Shown: in pieces, positions 29,745 to 39,658 of the stretch
How positions within the stretch are numbered: the first letter of the stretch is position 1
How the letters are laid out: the number at the start of each line of letters is the position of its first letter
Assembly: GCA_964204605.1 (NCBI GenBank)
Contig: OZ123195.1
Location: 1,798,001 to 1,862,000, forward strand
Origin: UBA961 sp014191195
GTDB taxonomy: Bacteria; Bacteroidota; Ignavibacteria; Kapaibacteriales; UBA961
Length of the DNA stretch: 64,000 bases
Reading direction: 5' to 3'
The notes under the pieces: model-generated
The model's database searches: none
What the model was told of the DNA's origin: nothing
The model's input: only the letters and a program-made list of their open reading frames with translations
Position numbers and translations under genes: made by a program

Positions 29745-32558
29745 TTATTTTTTCTTTTTCTTTATTTTTTTTTCGAATTTAAATATAGCAAGCATGTTAA
29801 TTTCTTTTTCTTTACTGATAATATTCTCAATTACAGACGCCCAGAATGCATCTTTTTTGAATTCATATTCTTTTTGGATTAAAGAATACAATTCCTTTTT
29901 TATTGGAATTTCTTGATTTAAGCACAATGCAGCTAAATCTTTCACGGTTACGCTTGAGTCTTTAAGTATTATAGCAGATGATAGATACAGTTTCATTTCT
30001 GTATTTACGCCATTCCCAAACAATATCTGCAAGTTATTAGTAATCAACTTTTTTGAATTCATTATCCCTTGTATGGCACTATTTCTTGTCAATTGAAATT
30101 CTGATTTATGTAAAAGTGACTTAAAAATCTCAGATATAGTACTGGGAAATAATATACCTAATGAATATGCAGCCCTTGCCCTAACAGATTGATGTGTATC
30201 ATTTAGTAATTGTACTAATGTATCTATGATAATATGAGAAGTATCTCCAATTTCCCCAAATTGTTGAGCGCACAGGGCTCTGATTCTCCAATCTTGATCA
30301 TTAGTATTAGAATATAAATTATCGATTGCTTTTTTTATTTTCAATTTACCACACATAGCTAATGCAAAAGTCTTTACTTCATAAATTTCTGATTCTAAAG
30401 AATCTATTAATATAGATTGTATTGTATCAGCATATGCCTCGTATAACTTTGGCAATAAATAGTCTAATGCCAGTCTCTCTCTTGGAGATTCTGTTCCAAG
30501 CTTTGTAGATAAGAATAATATTGCGTCCATTCCTTTTGATATCAATGCATTTCTGGATGGAATTACATTGTACTGATATTTTTGTGGAGCCGCTGATGCT
30601 TGAATAAATAAACTATCAATACTATGTGATAAAGGTTCATTGATACTTGCTTGATTTGTAGTTGCAATTGATAATGTGCTAGGATGTAGAATATCCTGAT
30701 CTAAAAAAAGTCCAAATGTAGATTGAAGTGTGAATGAATTATTTTTTAATTGACTTCCATATATGTCTACACCATTTCCATCAGCAAAAATTCCAATCAT
30801 TCCATAATTTCTTCTGAAATCTGAATATCCCATAGTATTCGTAGTATTTTTAGCTATATAAGAATCACTTCCTAAAAGATCTAAGAATATGGAAATTGCA
30901 TTTGCATTTCCTGCACCTAAAGAAAGGCTTTCAGCTTGATAACTATCATTTCCTGCTTCATCAACTAATATTCCACTTGCTATATCATGACCACAGCCCT
31001 GAGATACTCCATGAGATACATATATATCATCACCTTGCTTATCCCATAATAATCCTTGGGCCAAATGAACCCCAGAGCCTTGGGCATATTGATAGGCTTG
31101 ATATTTATCTTCTCCCTCAGCATCATATAATGCCCCAAATGAATACCAATAACCTGTGCCCTGAGCATAAATATCCGCTATATATGTGTCATTACCTCGT
31201 AAATCCATCAATAATGCAAAGCCTCCTGAGGCAATCGGACGATATCCCAATGCTGCTCCTTGAGCAAATGACTCATAATGTGCATCATATCGTAAGAAGT
31301 CTTGAAAAGGGCTTGCACATACATACGTATCATTGCCTGACTTATCAGCCAATATACCAATCCCTTGGGTTGCTGCAAAAGCTTGTCCATGTGCATCTAT
31401 TGTATATGTATCATTGCCAGCATCATCTATTAATAAGCCAATTCCAAAAGAACCCATTCCTTGAGTATTTGAACCAGCTCTATATGTATCATTTCCATCA
31501 TAATCATGTAAATATCCAATGCCAAAAACACCCGATGCTTGAGAAAAATTATGTGAATGATATAAATCATCACCTTGGACATCATATAATAATCCAGCGC
31601 CAAATAATCCAGAAGCAATCGAGAAATCGCCTCCTAAATACTTATCATTACCACCTAAATCTATAATACATTGTATTGGCTTTGTTAAAGCTTGTGCTTT
31701 ACCAGATATTGGAATATATGTATCATCTCCTCCTGGATCTAAAATAAAGATATAATCTCCCTGATACATATCATCGCCATAACTTCCAATGGCAATCATT
31801 CCATACTTAGTTTTAATTTTTATTGGTTCTAATGAGTTTTTATATACTTCATGCATTCCCTTGCTGACTTGAATCAGCCCTTCATATGTTCTAGCTAAAG
31901 ATAAACCATTAGAAATAATAGTTTTAGGAGATTCAGCCTCATTAAAAAATTGTTTAGATACAAATTGTCCTTGTATTTCAGCTGCTTTAAGTTCATAAAG
32001 ATTTGCAGATTCTCCGTCTTTTGTAACCATGATTATCGAATCTGCTTGGCTTACTAAAAATCTATTCTTTAATAATTCAAATCTAGATTTTTGCATATTT
32101 TGTATAGCAGATATCAAAGGGCCAATATATTGTCTAATTACAAAAGCTGTAGTCAAATTTGAAATCGTATCTAATCCTAAACCCAATATCCCATCTAGTT
32201 TTGTTGCAGAAATATTATCTGAAAGATATGCAGCATTATATTGTATTCCACCTGCATCGTTAAGCATCAATGAAAACCATTTATCGGCATTTGACGAAGA
32301 ATAGTCACTAAATAATTGAACATGATTATATACAATATCTCCCATGTCCATTGGTTTTTCAAAAAGACGTTTTTGTAATAATGATCGATGCTTGTCTATA
32401 CTTATAGCATCCCAATTCATAAACAAGTCTTTTCTTTGCATCTTTAACTTAAGTAAAGATGTATCTAATAATTGAAATGCTTTTTGATCAAAACCCTTTT
32501 GACCATACATAGATACAGAAAATGAACATGCAAACAATATGAAGAGAAGTGCTTTCAT
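29745..32558 (-). CDS. Secreted GNDTY-repeat and HEAT-repeat protein
   Basis: The ATG at 32558 is preferred to the adjacent GTG; 937 residues. Signal peptide MKALLFILFACSFSVSMYGQ is followed by a helical region to about 250. About ten repeats of roughly 30 residues then span about 255-565, with consensus G-[ND]-D-x-Y ... Q-G-x-G ... G-x-G-x-L-x-D (SGNDTY, RGNDTY, AGNDTY, QGDDIY). The aspartate-rich turns suggest calcium-dependent or beta-solenoid folding (inferred). Residues about 690-890 contain HEAT-like helical repeats (SVRARAAYSLGIL, WRIRALCAQQFGEIGD). The protein ends in a lysine-rich tail, K-K-I-K-K-K-K-K, encoded by an A-rich tract. Its start overlaps the stop of the DUF971 gene (TGATG), implying translational coupling. 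No enzyme motif seen. Confidence 0.8.
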   Translation of the reverse strand: MKALLFILFACSFSVSMYGQKGFDQKAFQLLDTSLLKLKMQRKDLFMNWDAISIDKHRSLLQKRLFEKPMDMGDIVYNHVQLFSDYSSSNADKWFSLMLNDAGGIQYNAAYLSDNISATKLDGILGLGLDTISNLTTAFVIRQYIGPLISAIQNMQKSRFELLKNRFLVSQADSIIMVTKDGESANLYELKAAEIQGQFVSKQFFNEAESPKTIISNGLSLARTYEGLIQVSKGMHEVYKNSLEPIKIKTKYGMIAIGSYGDDMYQGDYIFILDPGGDDTYIPISGKAQALTKPIQCIIDLGGNDKYLGGDFSIASGLFGAGLLYDVQGDDLYHSHNFSQASGVFGIGYLHDYDGNDTYRAGSNTQGMGSFGIGLLIDDAGNDTYTIDAHGQAFAATQGIGILADKSGNDTYVCASPFQDFLRYDAHYESFAQGAALGYRPIASGGFALLMDLRGNDTYIADIYAQGTGYWYSFGALYDAEGEDKYQAYQYAQGSGVHLAQGLLWDKQGDDIYVSHGVSQGCGHDIASGILVDEAGNDSYQAESLSLGAGNANAISIFLDLLGSDSYIAKNTTNTMGYSDFRRNYGMIGIFADGNGVDIYGSQLKNNSFTLQSTFGLFLDQDILHPSTLSIATTNQASINEPLSHSIDSLFIQASAAPQKYQYNVIPSRNALISKGMDAILFLSTKLGTESPRERLALDYLLPKLYEAYADTIQSILIDSLESEIYEVKTFALAMCGKLKIKKAIDNLYSNTNDQDWRIRALCAQQFGEIGDTSHIIIDTLVQLLNDTHQSVRARAAYSLGILFPSTISEIFKSLLHKSEFQLTRNSAIQGIMNSKKLITNNLQILFGNGVNTEMKLYLSSAIILKDSSVTVKDLAALCLNQEIPIKKELYSLIQKEYEFKKDAFWASVIENIISKEKEINMLAIFKFEKKIKKKKK
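30860..31790 (-). repeat. About ten ~30-residue GNDTY repeats
   Basis: Regularly spaced G-N/D-D-x-Y motifs alternate with Q-G-x-G and G-x-L-x-D segments. The DNA has matching periodicity that also opens spurious reading frames on both strands. Confidence 0.88.
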
Positions 32559-32917
32559 CACTGTTTATTATCTTCCATTTGTGATAATTGCTCTAAATCT
32601 GAAAAAGACAATGTATATTTTTCAGACAATTGACGTAGTTTTTCCCACGTATAAATTCCTGTATGATGGCCATCCTTCCAATTTGCCTGAATACCATAAT
32701 TTCCTACCGGTATCAATGCTTCCAATTCATTCATACCCGGTAAAAATGTCTTTATTCCAAAGGAGATTCTTTGTCCCATAATTTCCTCCCCTTGGCATGC
32801 AGCACATGGACATTCCTCACGCATTTTTTCTAATTGAATGATATATTCTGATTTGTCTTGCCAAATTATCTTCAATAAATAAGGCTTTGGTCTTTCTATG
32901 GTAATTGGTGGATTCAT
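32558..32917 (-). CDS. DUF971 domain protein
   Basis: The 119-residue protein matches the DUF971 / gamma-butyrobetaine hydroxylase N-terminal-like fold. It has a W-x-D-x-x-E/S-Y-x-I-x-x-x-x-L-R-x-x-C-x-C-A-x-C pattern (MREECPCAACQGE) and a second half with V-G-N-Y-G-I-Q-A-N-W-x-D-G-H-x-T-G-I-Y-T-W. The C-x-C-x-x-C cysteines and the G-H-x-T-G-I-Y-x-W-x-x-L tail are hallmarks of the family. Related domains occur fused to or next to Mrp/ApbC-type ATPases, but none is nearby here. It is translationally coupled to the secreted GNDTY/HEAT gene by a TGATG overlap, an odd pairing of a cytoplasmic with an exported protein. Confidence 0.88.
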   Translation of the reverse strand: MNPPITIERPKPYLLKIIWQDKSEYIIQLEKMREECPCAACQGEEIMGQRISFGIKTFLPGMNELEALIPVGNYGIQANWKDGHHTGIYTWEKLRQLSEKYTLSFSDLEQLSQMEDNKQ

Positions 32918-33063
32918 ATTTGTGCTTTATAATAATGCAATAGATCTTTATATGTTGATATTAATTTCTATGCCAAATCTACTCATACTTATATCTAAAA
33001 TGAATATTTATGAATGGTTATATATTAATACCGAATACTCATTCTTTATGGTATAAAACAATA

Positions 33064-34377
33064 TTAACCATAAATGAATATCATTTCTGCAATAAATAAT
33101 ATGCATTGTGCAATTGGTAGAATATAATATTTGATTGATGTATGGGTAGTTTTAGTGAAGGATAATAATGCTATAGCTATAATAAAAAAAGGTAATAAGG
33201 GCTCATGATATCTAGCAGATCCAAAAAAGACAATATGCACACATGTCCATGAGAATATGAACAATAATGACAGTTTTCCATATTCTGTAGAGGCCACATA
33301 ACCAAGGCTATACCAACCATATAGTAATAATATTAAACTAGGTAAAAGTGCTAATAATGAGAAATGGAATGGCACAGAAGCAGCTGTCTGTTTATAACTT
33401 TTATTATGAGTATCACTTGTTAAAAAAGATAATAACATATACATATCTGAAGACCACATAAATCCTATTTTTTGGGGAATCATTACAATAGTTTTTTGAG
33501 GATTTTCTATGATATATTGTAGGCCTAATGCATATCCAATTGAATCTCTTTGAATTTCATTTTTGATATTAAATAACTCAGGAGGTTCATGTGTAAATTT
33601 ATATGATCCGTTTGCCTGTTCATTATTACCTATCCAAAAATTTATTCCCCCATTTGTTGTTAATTGGGGTTTACCAAAAACAACATAATTTCTAATCATC
33701 CAAGGAGTAATTGCACACAGAATTCCTACGAACATTATGATAATAGATGGTATTACATTTTTATATAAAGATTTCTTTTTGTATAGATAAATTAGTAATA
33801 ATACAATAATGGGAATTAAAGCTGTTGGCCTTGTAAGGATAGAATAGCCCAGAATTATTCCAGAAATAAAATGCCAATACTTATTAGTTTTTTTAATTAA
33901 TATATATGTACTTAGTAAAAGCAAAAGAGTACATAATGGCTCAGATAAAAGCAATAAAGATTGTCCAATTGTAACAGGAATAAAAAGCCAAATAAAAGCC
34001 CCCACTATAGCAGATTTTTTATGTGAGTTAATGAAGAGAATAATATGATAAATCAAATATCCTGACCATACAATTAATAATGATTGAAATATTTGCCCTG
34101 CTTTATAAAATGGAAATAATGTATAAACTACACTCAATAAAAATGGATATCCAATCGGACGATATGCAGTATGGATAGTATCATATCCAAAAATACCGTG
34201 CTCTGAAATATTTAAAGCTAATACATGATAATCATAAGCGTCAGATAATGGCTGTTGATGTGTACTTACAATCAATAATACCCGAATACCAAAAGCTAAT
34301 AATAATAGCCATAAAATTGTATTCTTTTGTAAAAAGAAATTGTTTAGTAGCAATTTGATATGATTAATTGTATTCAT
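33064..34377 (-). CDS. Polytopic membrane glycosyltransferase (GT39/ArnT-like)
   Basis: The 437-residue integral membrane protein has roughly 10-12 hydrophobic segments. The first extracytoplasmic loop has acidic residues (SDAYDYHVLALNI) followed by Y-R-P-I-G-Y-P-F-L-L, the pattern seen in the dolichyl-phosphate-mannose mannosyltransferase/ArnT superfamily (GT-C fold). Such enzymes move a sugar from a polyprenyl-phosphate donor onto lipid or protein acceptors outside the cytoplasmic membrane. The loop GGINFWIGNNEQANGSY is also typical of these proteins. Donor and acceptor cannot be told. It lies downstream of porV but beyond a terminator, so it is separately transcribed. Involvement in modifying the T9SS A-LPS anchor is only a guess. 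Confidence 0.78.
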   Translation of the reverse strand: MNTINHIKLLLNNFFLQKNTILWLLLLAFGIRVLLIVSTHQQPLSDAYDYHVLALNISEHGIFGYDTIHTAYRPIGYPFLLSVVYTLFPFYKAGQIFQSLLIVWSGYLIYHIILFINSHKKSAIVGAFIWLFIPVTIGQSLLLLSEPLCTLLLLLSTYILIKKTNKYWHFISGIILGYSILTRPTALIPIIVLLLIYLYKKKSLYKNVIPSIIIMFVGILCAITPWMIRNYVVFGKPQLTTNGGINFWIGNNEQANGSYKFTHEPPELFNIKNEIQRDSIGYALGLQYIIENPQKTIVMIPQKIGFMWSSDMYMLLSFLTSDTHNKSYKQTAASVPFHFSLLALLPSLILLLYGWYSLGYVASTEYGKLSLLFIFSWTCVHIVFFGSARYHEPLLPFFIIAIALLSFTKTTHTSIKYYILPIAQCILFIAEMIFIYG

Positions 34378-34383
34378 TTAATA

Positions 34384-34421
34384 GACAAAAAAACAGGGAA
34401 ATACCTAATAGATATTTCCCT
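34384..34421 (-). terminator. Rho-independent terminator downstream of porV
   Basis: A 9-bp stem AGGGAAATA/TATTTCCCT (34395-34403 with 34413-34421) is followed on the minus strand by a T-rich run (A7 at 34387-34393 on plus). It ends the porU-porV unit. Confidence 0.85.
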
Positions 34422-34447
34422 TTAAGAATTTCTTTACTTTTTATTAT

Positions 34448-35530
34448 TTAAGGAATATTACCAATAAGAGAAAATCTCATTGTATTACCCAAAGGATGAT
34501 TTTCTTCTGTTGGAATGATAAAACTGAAATCCATATTAAATACATCATAACGAATACCAGTACCGAAGGTAAAAAACCGTCTATTACCTACAGAAGCAGG
34601 CTCTGTAAAATAACCAGCCCTTAAAGCAACTACTTTTTCATACCAATATTCCATACCGAATGAAGATTCAATTCCACCAACTTCCCAAGCAGTAATAAAT
34701 GATTTTGGTATAGGATCATTTACCAAACTATCGCGCCTTACAAGTAACTTTGCGATATCAACGGCTAAAGTTAGTTCATTAAATTCATCTTCTAGAACTT
34801 TAAGTGAAGTACCAAGTCTTAAGGTAGTTGGTAGTGGGTCAGAGACATTAAGGTAGGTTACTTTAGGTCCAATATTAGCAAGATTAAAACCCAGGCCAAA
34901 TTTGTCGCCAATATCCCATCCGAATAGATCAAGATTAGAGGGACGCCACAGCATACCTAAATCGAATGCAACACTTCTACCGATACCATCGCCAGTGCCA
35001 CTTCCTTGGGCATTGACAGGTGCCCCGAGATTAGATTGAATATATTTTAATTGAAATCCAGCACCAATATCATCAGCTATCAAAGTACCATAACCAAAAC
35101 CTAATGCAAACTCGAAAGAGCGAAAAGTATTAAGAACTTTTCCGCTAAAGTCTGTTCTTTTGAATTCGCCAAGATTCATGAGCATAAAATTCACATTAAT
35201 TGTCCCTTCTAGGCTAGGAACATATTGTCCATATGCTGCATGCGCATAAAACAAATCAGCATTAAATTGGGGCAACCATTTTGCATAAGCTAAACCAACT
35301 TTTCTATTTAATTGTTTTGTAGTTTCTGGCATTTGAAAGGCCAAGCCACCAACATTCCAATGAGTAGCATAAATATTATCGGCTAAACCAGTACCAACTT
35401 CTCCCATCCCATTTGCGCGAGAATCTGGAGAAATCGTAATGAATGGAACGGCAGCTTGTCCAAAAGCAATAGTTCCAGAGCATAGAACACAAGCAATAAT
35501 CTTGCTCAAAACCCACAATAGTCTTTTCAT
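34448..35530 (-). CDS. porV: Type IX secretion outer-membrane protein PorV
   Basis: PorV is a FadL-like outer-membrane barrel that shuttles T9SS cargo from the translocon to the PorU sortase. The start at 35530 (360 residues) is chosen over the ATG at 35548: it begins a clean signal peptide (MKRLLWVLSKIIACVLCSG) and has GGA 7 bp upstream. The mature N-terminus carries the family signature: F-I-T-I-S-P-D-S-R-A-N-G-M-G-E-V-G, then A-T-H-W-N-V-G-G-L-A-F. Beta-strand-rich sequence continues to a conserved end (FGTGIRYDVFNMDFSFIIP). It lies 39 bp downstream of porU on the same strand and is followed by a terminator, so porU-porV form an operon. Confidence 0.9.
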   Translation of the reverse strand: MKRLLWVLSKIIACVLCSGTIAFGQAAVPFITISPDSRANGMGEVGTGLADNIYATHWNVGGLAFQMPETTKQLNRKVGLAYAKWLPQFNADLFYAHAAYGQYVPSLEGTINVNFMLMNLGEFKRTDFSGKVLNTFRSFEFALGFGYGTLIADDIGAGFQLKYIQSNLGAPVNAQGSGTGDGIGRSVAFDLGMLWRPSNLDLFGWDIGDKFGLGFNLANIGPKVTYLNVSDPLPTTLRLGTSLKVLEDEFNELTLAVDIAKLLVRRDSLVNDPIPKSFITAWEVGGIESSFGMEYWYEKVVALRAGYFTEPASVGNRRFFTFGTGIRYDVFNMDFSFIIPTEENHPLGNTMRFSLIGNIP

Positions 35531-35569
35531 AAATATTCCATCTATCATTATAATATTAATAAGTCTTAA

Positions 35570-38500
35570 TTATCTAATCTTTAATATTTCATCTGTCATA
35601 CGCATGCTAGATCCATTAGCTGAATAGGCAATCACAGAACAAATATATAAACCAGAGCTAACCGCATTTCCATCATTATCTTTTCCATCCCATTCATAAA
35701 TCCATGAATGGAGTTCATTTTGGGTAACTTTATCAGATTTAATTAAAGCACCATTGGCAGCAAAAATACGAATTTCGGCAAAGGTTGGTAAGGTTTGATT
35801 ATGATTAAATCTGATTGAAGTAGAATTTATCATTGGATTAGGATAAATACTTAATCCTTCAATAATCATATTTGAATCATTATCTGCTAATCTAAAGTAG
35901 GTTTCTGCTTCAGAATAATTATTCCATACATCCCAAGCTCTTACACGAACAGAATTAGTTTGAATAGGAAGATTTAAGATTCTCTTTTGCGTTGTACCTT
36001 TTCTAGAATCAGTTATTTCTGTTTCGAAACCATCAGTTAAATCTACTGGTATATAACTTGTATTGAACCAAGCTTCTATTTTATGTCCGATACCAGCACC
36101 TGTAGAATTTATACCAGTTTCATCGAATAAGTCTACAATCAAAAGAGGAGATTTTCTTATTAAATTTCCAGGTTGAAAAGTCCTATCGTCCATATAAACT
36201 TGTATTATAGGACCAGATTTATCAATATCATCAGATTGTTCAATACCACCTACTATAAAGGCCTGTGTGCATCCTTTGGCAGAACTTCCTTGTTCTGGGT
36301 CATATGCATAACTAAATAATTTTCCTTTTTTATTAGAAAAGCTAATATCCTTTGGGATGACAAATGATGCGGTAAACGAGCCATCTTTTACAGGATAAGA
36401 GCTTCTATTTAAAACACCACCATTTTCTAGAATTTCATGAGTAGCATTGTCTTTTGGGTCAAATACTTTTAACTGAATATCATGTTCTTTCATTGTTAAA
36501 AGTATTCTACCATTAAAGGAATTCAACTTGGTTTTATCAATCGACTTAATAATCTCACCTTGCATCTCTACTTTTTGCAAAGCCTTTACTTTAGGTAATA
36601 AAGAATCAGCAGGTAATGGAGTACTTTGTGGAATGTCGGAATTATTAATACTAAGAACTTGTACATCAAGATTTGGTATTTTCAAATGCATTGAAGGATC
36701 GCCCAAAATCAAATATTTTTCTGCATTATCATCATATAAATATTGTTTTGTTCTATATAATGCATCTCCAATGGATAGATAATCTCCATTAGCTTCTTTT
36801 GTAAAAAGAAATTTATAGTACATCTCGCAAATATCTGCATTTTGATAAGAGAATACTGGACGTGTTGCTGCAAATACTCCGATTGCACCACCCCTTGTAC
36901 TTCTAAGCAATTCCTCTGCTCCGGATTCTCTTTCTGCATCATCGAATCTTGCAAAATCACACGTTGCTGCGGTAAGATAGAAAAGCCTATCTTTATTTGT
37001 CATTTGAGGTATAGTTGTTTCTTTTTCAAAGATCCTTTCATGCGCCCAGAGTCTAGGACTTCCATGTCCTATCCAATTTAACAATACAGCACCTGTAGTA
37101 TTAATATCGGTTAAAAGTTGTTGTGTAACAGCAGGTTTGCGCCTTCCATTTGGTACATTTTCTACAGGATATTCAGCTAAATATATTTTTTTTAACTGCA
37201 TATCACTAGGAATTACAGTTGAAGCTAACATTTCTGATTGTTGAGTATGTTGAGTTCCATCAGATCCAACACCAACTGGGCCATCATCAGCAACCAAACA
37301 AACTGTAGTTTGCCATTGTCCTGGATCTGAGTTTTCTTCATAATGTTGTAATTTATCTACAAGTTCTAAGCCATTAATAGGTGAAAGAACCGGCATTCTA
37401 CCAGCAGAAATATCAACTTTGGCATCATTACCAATCGTTCTGGCAAAATAATCATCGATACAAGATGTAATGGTTGCATTAAATGATCCACATTCTTGAT
37501 CGGTTTGGTATGTAGGAACATAGTTAGTAGCAGCTAATTGAATGCCTCTATAATCATAATGTCCATCGCCCCAAAGCAATAAATATTGAGGCTTATTAGT
37601 CCAATAATTCAAAGCATACGATACATAATCTCTAATTGCAGTAATATCTGTTATACCACTAGAAAATTCATTATAGATTTGCTCTGTAGTCGCAATTTTT
37701 ACTGATATTTTGCTAGTACTTTCTTTAAACTTTTTATACTTCTCGGCTGATTCCATTAAATCTGCATGAGTTATAAGAAGCATTGAAGCGCCATTTATAT
37801 CATGTCTTAAATTGGCAAAGTCAGTTATAATCAGTTTTGGATTTTTAAATTCGGAAGCTAAAAAATATCTTTTAGCTTGATTATTATTTTGCATAGCACG
37901 AAAAATATACAAGCCACCTGTTACAGAGATATTTTGTAATAATTCTGGATTTTTATCATCTGTAATATCGAATCCAAAAATCTCATTTCCTGAGAATTGA
38001 TTTATTGAATATTCAATTCCACCATTGATTGTAGAATCAGAAAATATTTCTAATTGATTAGAAGTGGCTGTAAATTCTCGTGGATAAAGGATTTCGAACC
38101 AATCAACAAATCCTGAACTTGTAGCACCAGCAGATGGATTTCTATAAGAAAACTTAAGAATACTTCTATTATCATTCGAAATAGTATTAGCTGGAATTGT
38201 AAAACTCTGTTCGCAAGAACTTATAGATTCTACATAATTATAATAACTATCATAAGGATTTGTACCTAATACATAGATAGAATCAAAAACTGTATTATTC
38301 TCACTTATTGAGAAGTAACCAGTTTTAGTAGATTTATGTGATACACAATACCGATATGTAATTTCACCACTTCTTGATAATCCATGTAGTATCGTAGAAT
38401 AGTTAAGTGGAACAGTGCTTTCTACGGATTTTCCATACCATGTTCTTCCAGATGGGGCTGCAAGGGCATTATATAATTCATCTTCAGTAAATACTCTACT

Positions 38501-39658
38501 GTTAAATTGAGTTGGTTTACTAATAACTTGATCATCTTGTATAGTTGGTAAAGCTTGAGCGCGCAAACCAATCGAGCCACCTGCAGTAATCAAGTATATA
38601 TTTTCTTTTGAAAATGGATGAGTAAAATGTCTATAATCACCATTTTTATATGTAAAACCAGATGGGCCTTCTCCATAAAAATATATAGCATCTAATTCCC
38701 CATTAGCCTTTGTTTTAACTATAATCTTTTGTTCATTCATTGTATTAGATAATGCCGAATCAACATTTTCTGACAATAACTTTGCCCCATTTCCATATAC
38801 TTTAATGGTTGGTATTTCTTCTGGTTTTATTGATAAACCTGCAGATGAAAGGCTAGCAGCATCAACTTTATATATTCCTTGAGAAGAAACAATCATTTTT
38901 AACCATTTGTACTTCACTGTTTCTTGAACTTTTACTATGTTTTTAGAAAATGCAGTAGAAGAAGCTAGAATCCAATCTTTAGTTTCATGATGATTTATAG
39001 ATATCTCTGGATCATATTCATCTTTTACTGTTGATATTGAAGGTCCATTTGGAGTAAATCTAATCTCAACAATAAGATTTTTAGGTATATCAATTGTTCC
39101 AGATTGATTGTCATACTTTGCTATAATCACCGATAATTGCGCAAGATGTCTATTTCTTGCAATTCCCTGATACACTAAAGAAGACCAAGCACTATGATTC
39201 TGTTCATGGTAAAGGTGCTCATCTATCTCATATGTAGGGATTGCCGGATTATCACCATCTAATTGCATATATGGTTTTGGAGTAATCATTCCTTTAATTC
39301 TAGACACAGATTGCGCTTTAGATGCATACAATTGAAATGCTTTGGCATTGGGAACTGTAATAGGAATTGAATATTGAAGCTGTAAGGGACCACCTGATTG
39401 CTTTGCCACAGCAAAAGCACCAGTTATTCTAGGGAGAATTGTTAGATTTCCATTTGTTAAGCGAAGAGTGTCGAAGCCCTTTAATTCAGGTTGAAATTTT
39501 AAGATTAGTATCTCTTTAGTGGATGTTACTATGGAGCAACCTTTAGGTAAAAATATATCAGCCTTTGCAATAATATTCCCTGACATTGCAAAAATAAACC
39601 CTAAAACCAATGATAATTGGAAATTTGTCATCAAATTTTTTACAATTGAAAATACCAT
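35570..39658 (-). CDS. porU: Type IX secretion sortase PorU (C25 gingipain-like protease)
   Basis: PorU removes the C-terminal signal from T9SS cargo and attaches the cargo to the cell surface. The 1,362-residue protein has an N-terminal hydrophobic signal (start 39658, or ATG at 39631) and beta-sandwich regions. A gingipain-type C25 peptidase domain follows. The catalytic His is in LNWIGHGSPRLW (about residue 865) and the catalytic Cys in TAATCDFARFDD (about residue 900); their spacing of about 34 matches gingipains. The segments YLLLWGDGHYDY and RGGAIGVFAATRPV are also family hallmarks. The C-terminus carries a FlgD-like sorting domain (SIYPNPMINSTSI, YEWDGKDNDG, SGLYICSVIAY), as PorU itself has a CTD. 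It is the first gene of the porU-porV operon. Confidence 0.92.
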   Translation of the reverse strand: MVFSIVKNLMTNFQLSLVLGFIFAMSGNIIAKADIFLPKGCSIVTSTKEILILKFQPELKGFDTLRLTNGNLTILPRITGAFAVAKQSGGPLQLQYSIPITVPNAKAFQLYASKAQSVSRIKGMITPKPYMQLDGDNPAIPTYEIDEHLYHEQNHSAWSSLVYQGIARNRHLAQLSVIIAKYDNQSGTIDIPKNLIVEIRFTPNGPSISTVKDEYDPEISINHHETKDWILASSTAFSKNIVKVQETVKYKWLKMIVSSQGIYKVDAASLSSAGLSIKPEEIPTIKVYGNGAKLLSENVDSALSNTMNEQKIIVKTKANGELDAIYFYGEGPSGFTYKNGDYRHFTHPFSKENIYLITAGGSIGLRAQALPTIQDDQVISKPTQFNSRVFTEDELYNALAAPSGRTWYGKSVESTVPLNYSTILHGLSRSGEITYRYCVSHKSTKTGYFSISENNTVFDSIYVLGTNPYDSYYNYVESISSCEQSFTIPANTISNDNRSILKFSYRNPSAGATSSGFVDWFEILYPREFTATSNQLEIFSDSTINGGIEYSINQFSGNEIFGFDITDDKNPELLQNISVTGGLYIFRAMQNNNQAKRYFLASEFKNPKLIITDFANLRHDINGASMLLITHADLMESAEKYKKFKESTSKISVKIATTEQIYNEFSSGITDITAIRDYVSYALNYWTNKPQYLLLWGDGHYDYRGIQLAATNYVPTYQTDQECGSFNATITSCIDDYFARTIGNDAKVDISAGRMPVLSPINGLELVDKLQHYEENSDPGQWQTTVCLVADDGPVGVGSDGTQHTQQSEMLASTVIPSDMQLKKIYLAEYPVENVPNGRRKPAVTQQLLTDINTTGAVLLNWIGHGSPRLWAHERIFEKETTIPQMTNKDRLFYLTAATCDFARFDDAERESGAEELLRSTRGGAIGVFAATRPVFSYQNADICEMYYKFLFTKEANGDYLSIGDALYRTKQYLYDDNAEKYLILGDPSMHLKIPNLDVQVLSINNSDIPQSTPLPADSLLPKVKALQKVEMQGEIIKSIDKTKLNSFNGRILLTMKEHDIQLKVFDPKDNATHEILENGGVLNRSSYPVKDGSFTASFVIPKDISFSNKKGKLFSYAYDPEQGSSAKGCTQAFIVGGIEQSDDIDKSGPIIQVYMDDRTFQPGNLIRKSPLLIVDLFDETGINSTGAGIGHKIEAWFNTSYIPVDLTDGFETEITDSRKGTTQKRILNLPIQTNSVRVRAWDVWNNYSEAETYFRLADNDSNMIIEGLSIYPNPMINSTSIRFNHNQTLPTFAEIRIFAANGALIKSDKVTQNELHSWIYEWDGKDNDGNAVSSGLYICSVIAYSANGSSMRMTDEILKIR

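Noticed and set aside
29731..29916. 61-codon hydrophobic plus-strand frame
   Set aside because: Antisense of the lysine-rich tail and HEAT end of the minus-strand gene; hydrophobicity comes from T-runs.
30896..31666. 256-codon plus-strand frame and several 62-codon minus frames in the GNDTY repeat region
   Set aside because: Their 30-residue periodic His/Tyr/Leu-rich sequence is just the repeat DNA read in other frames.
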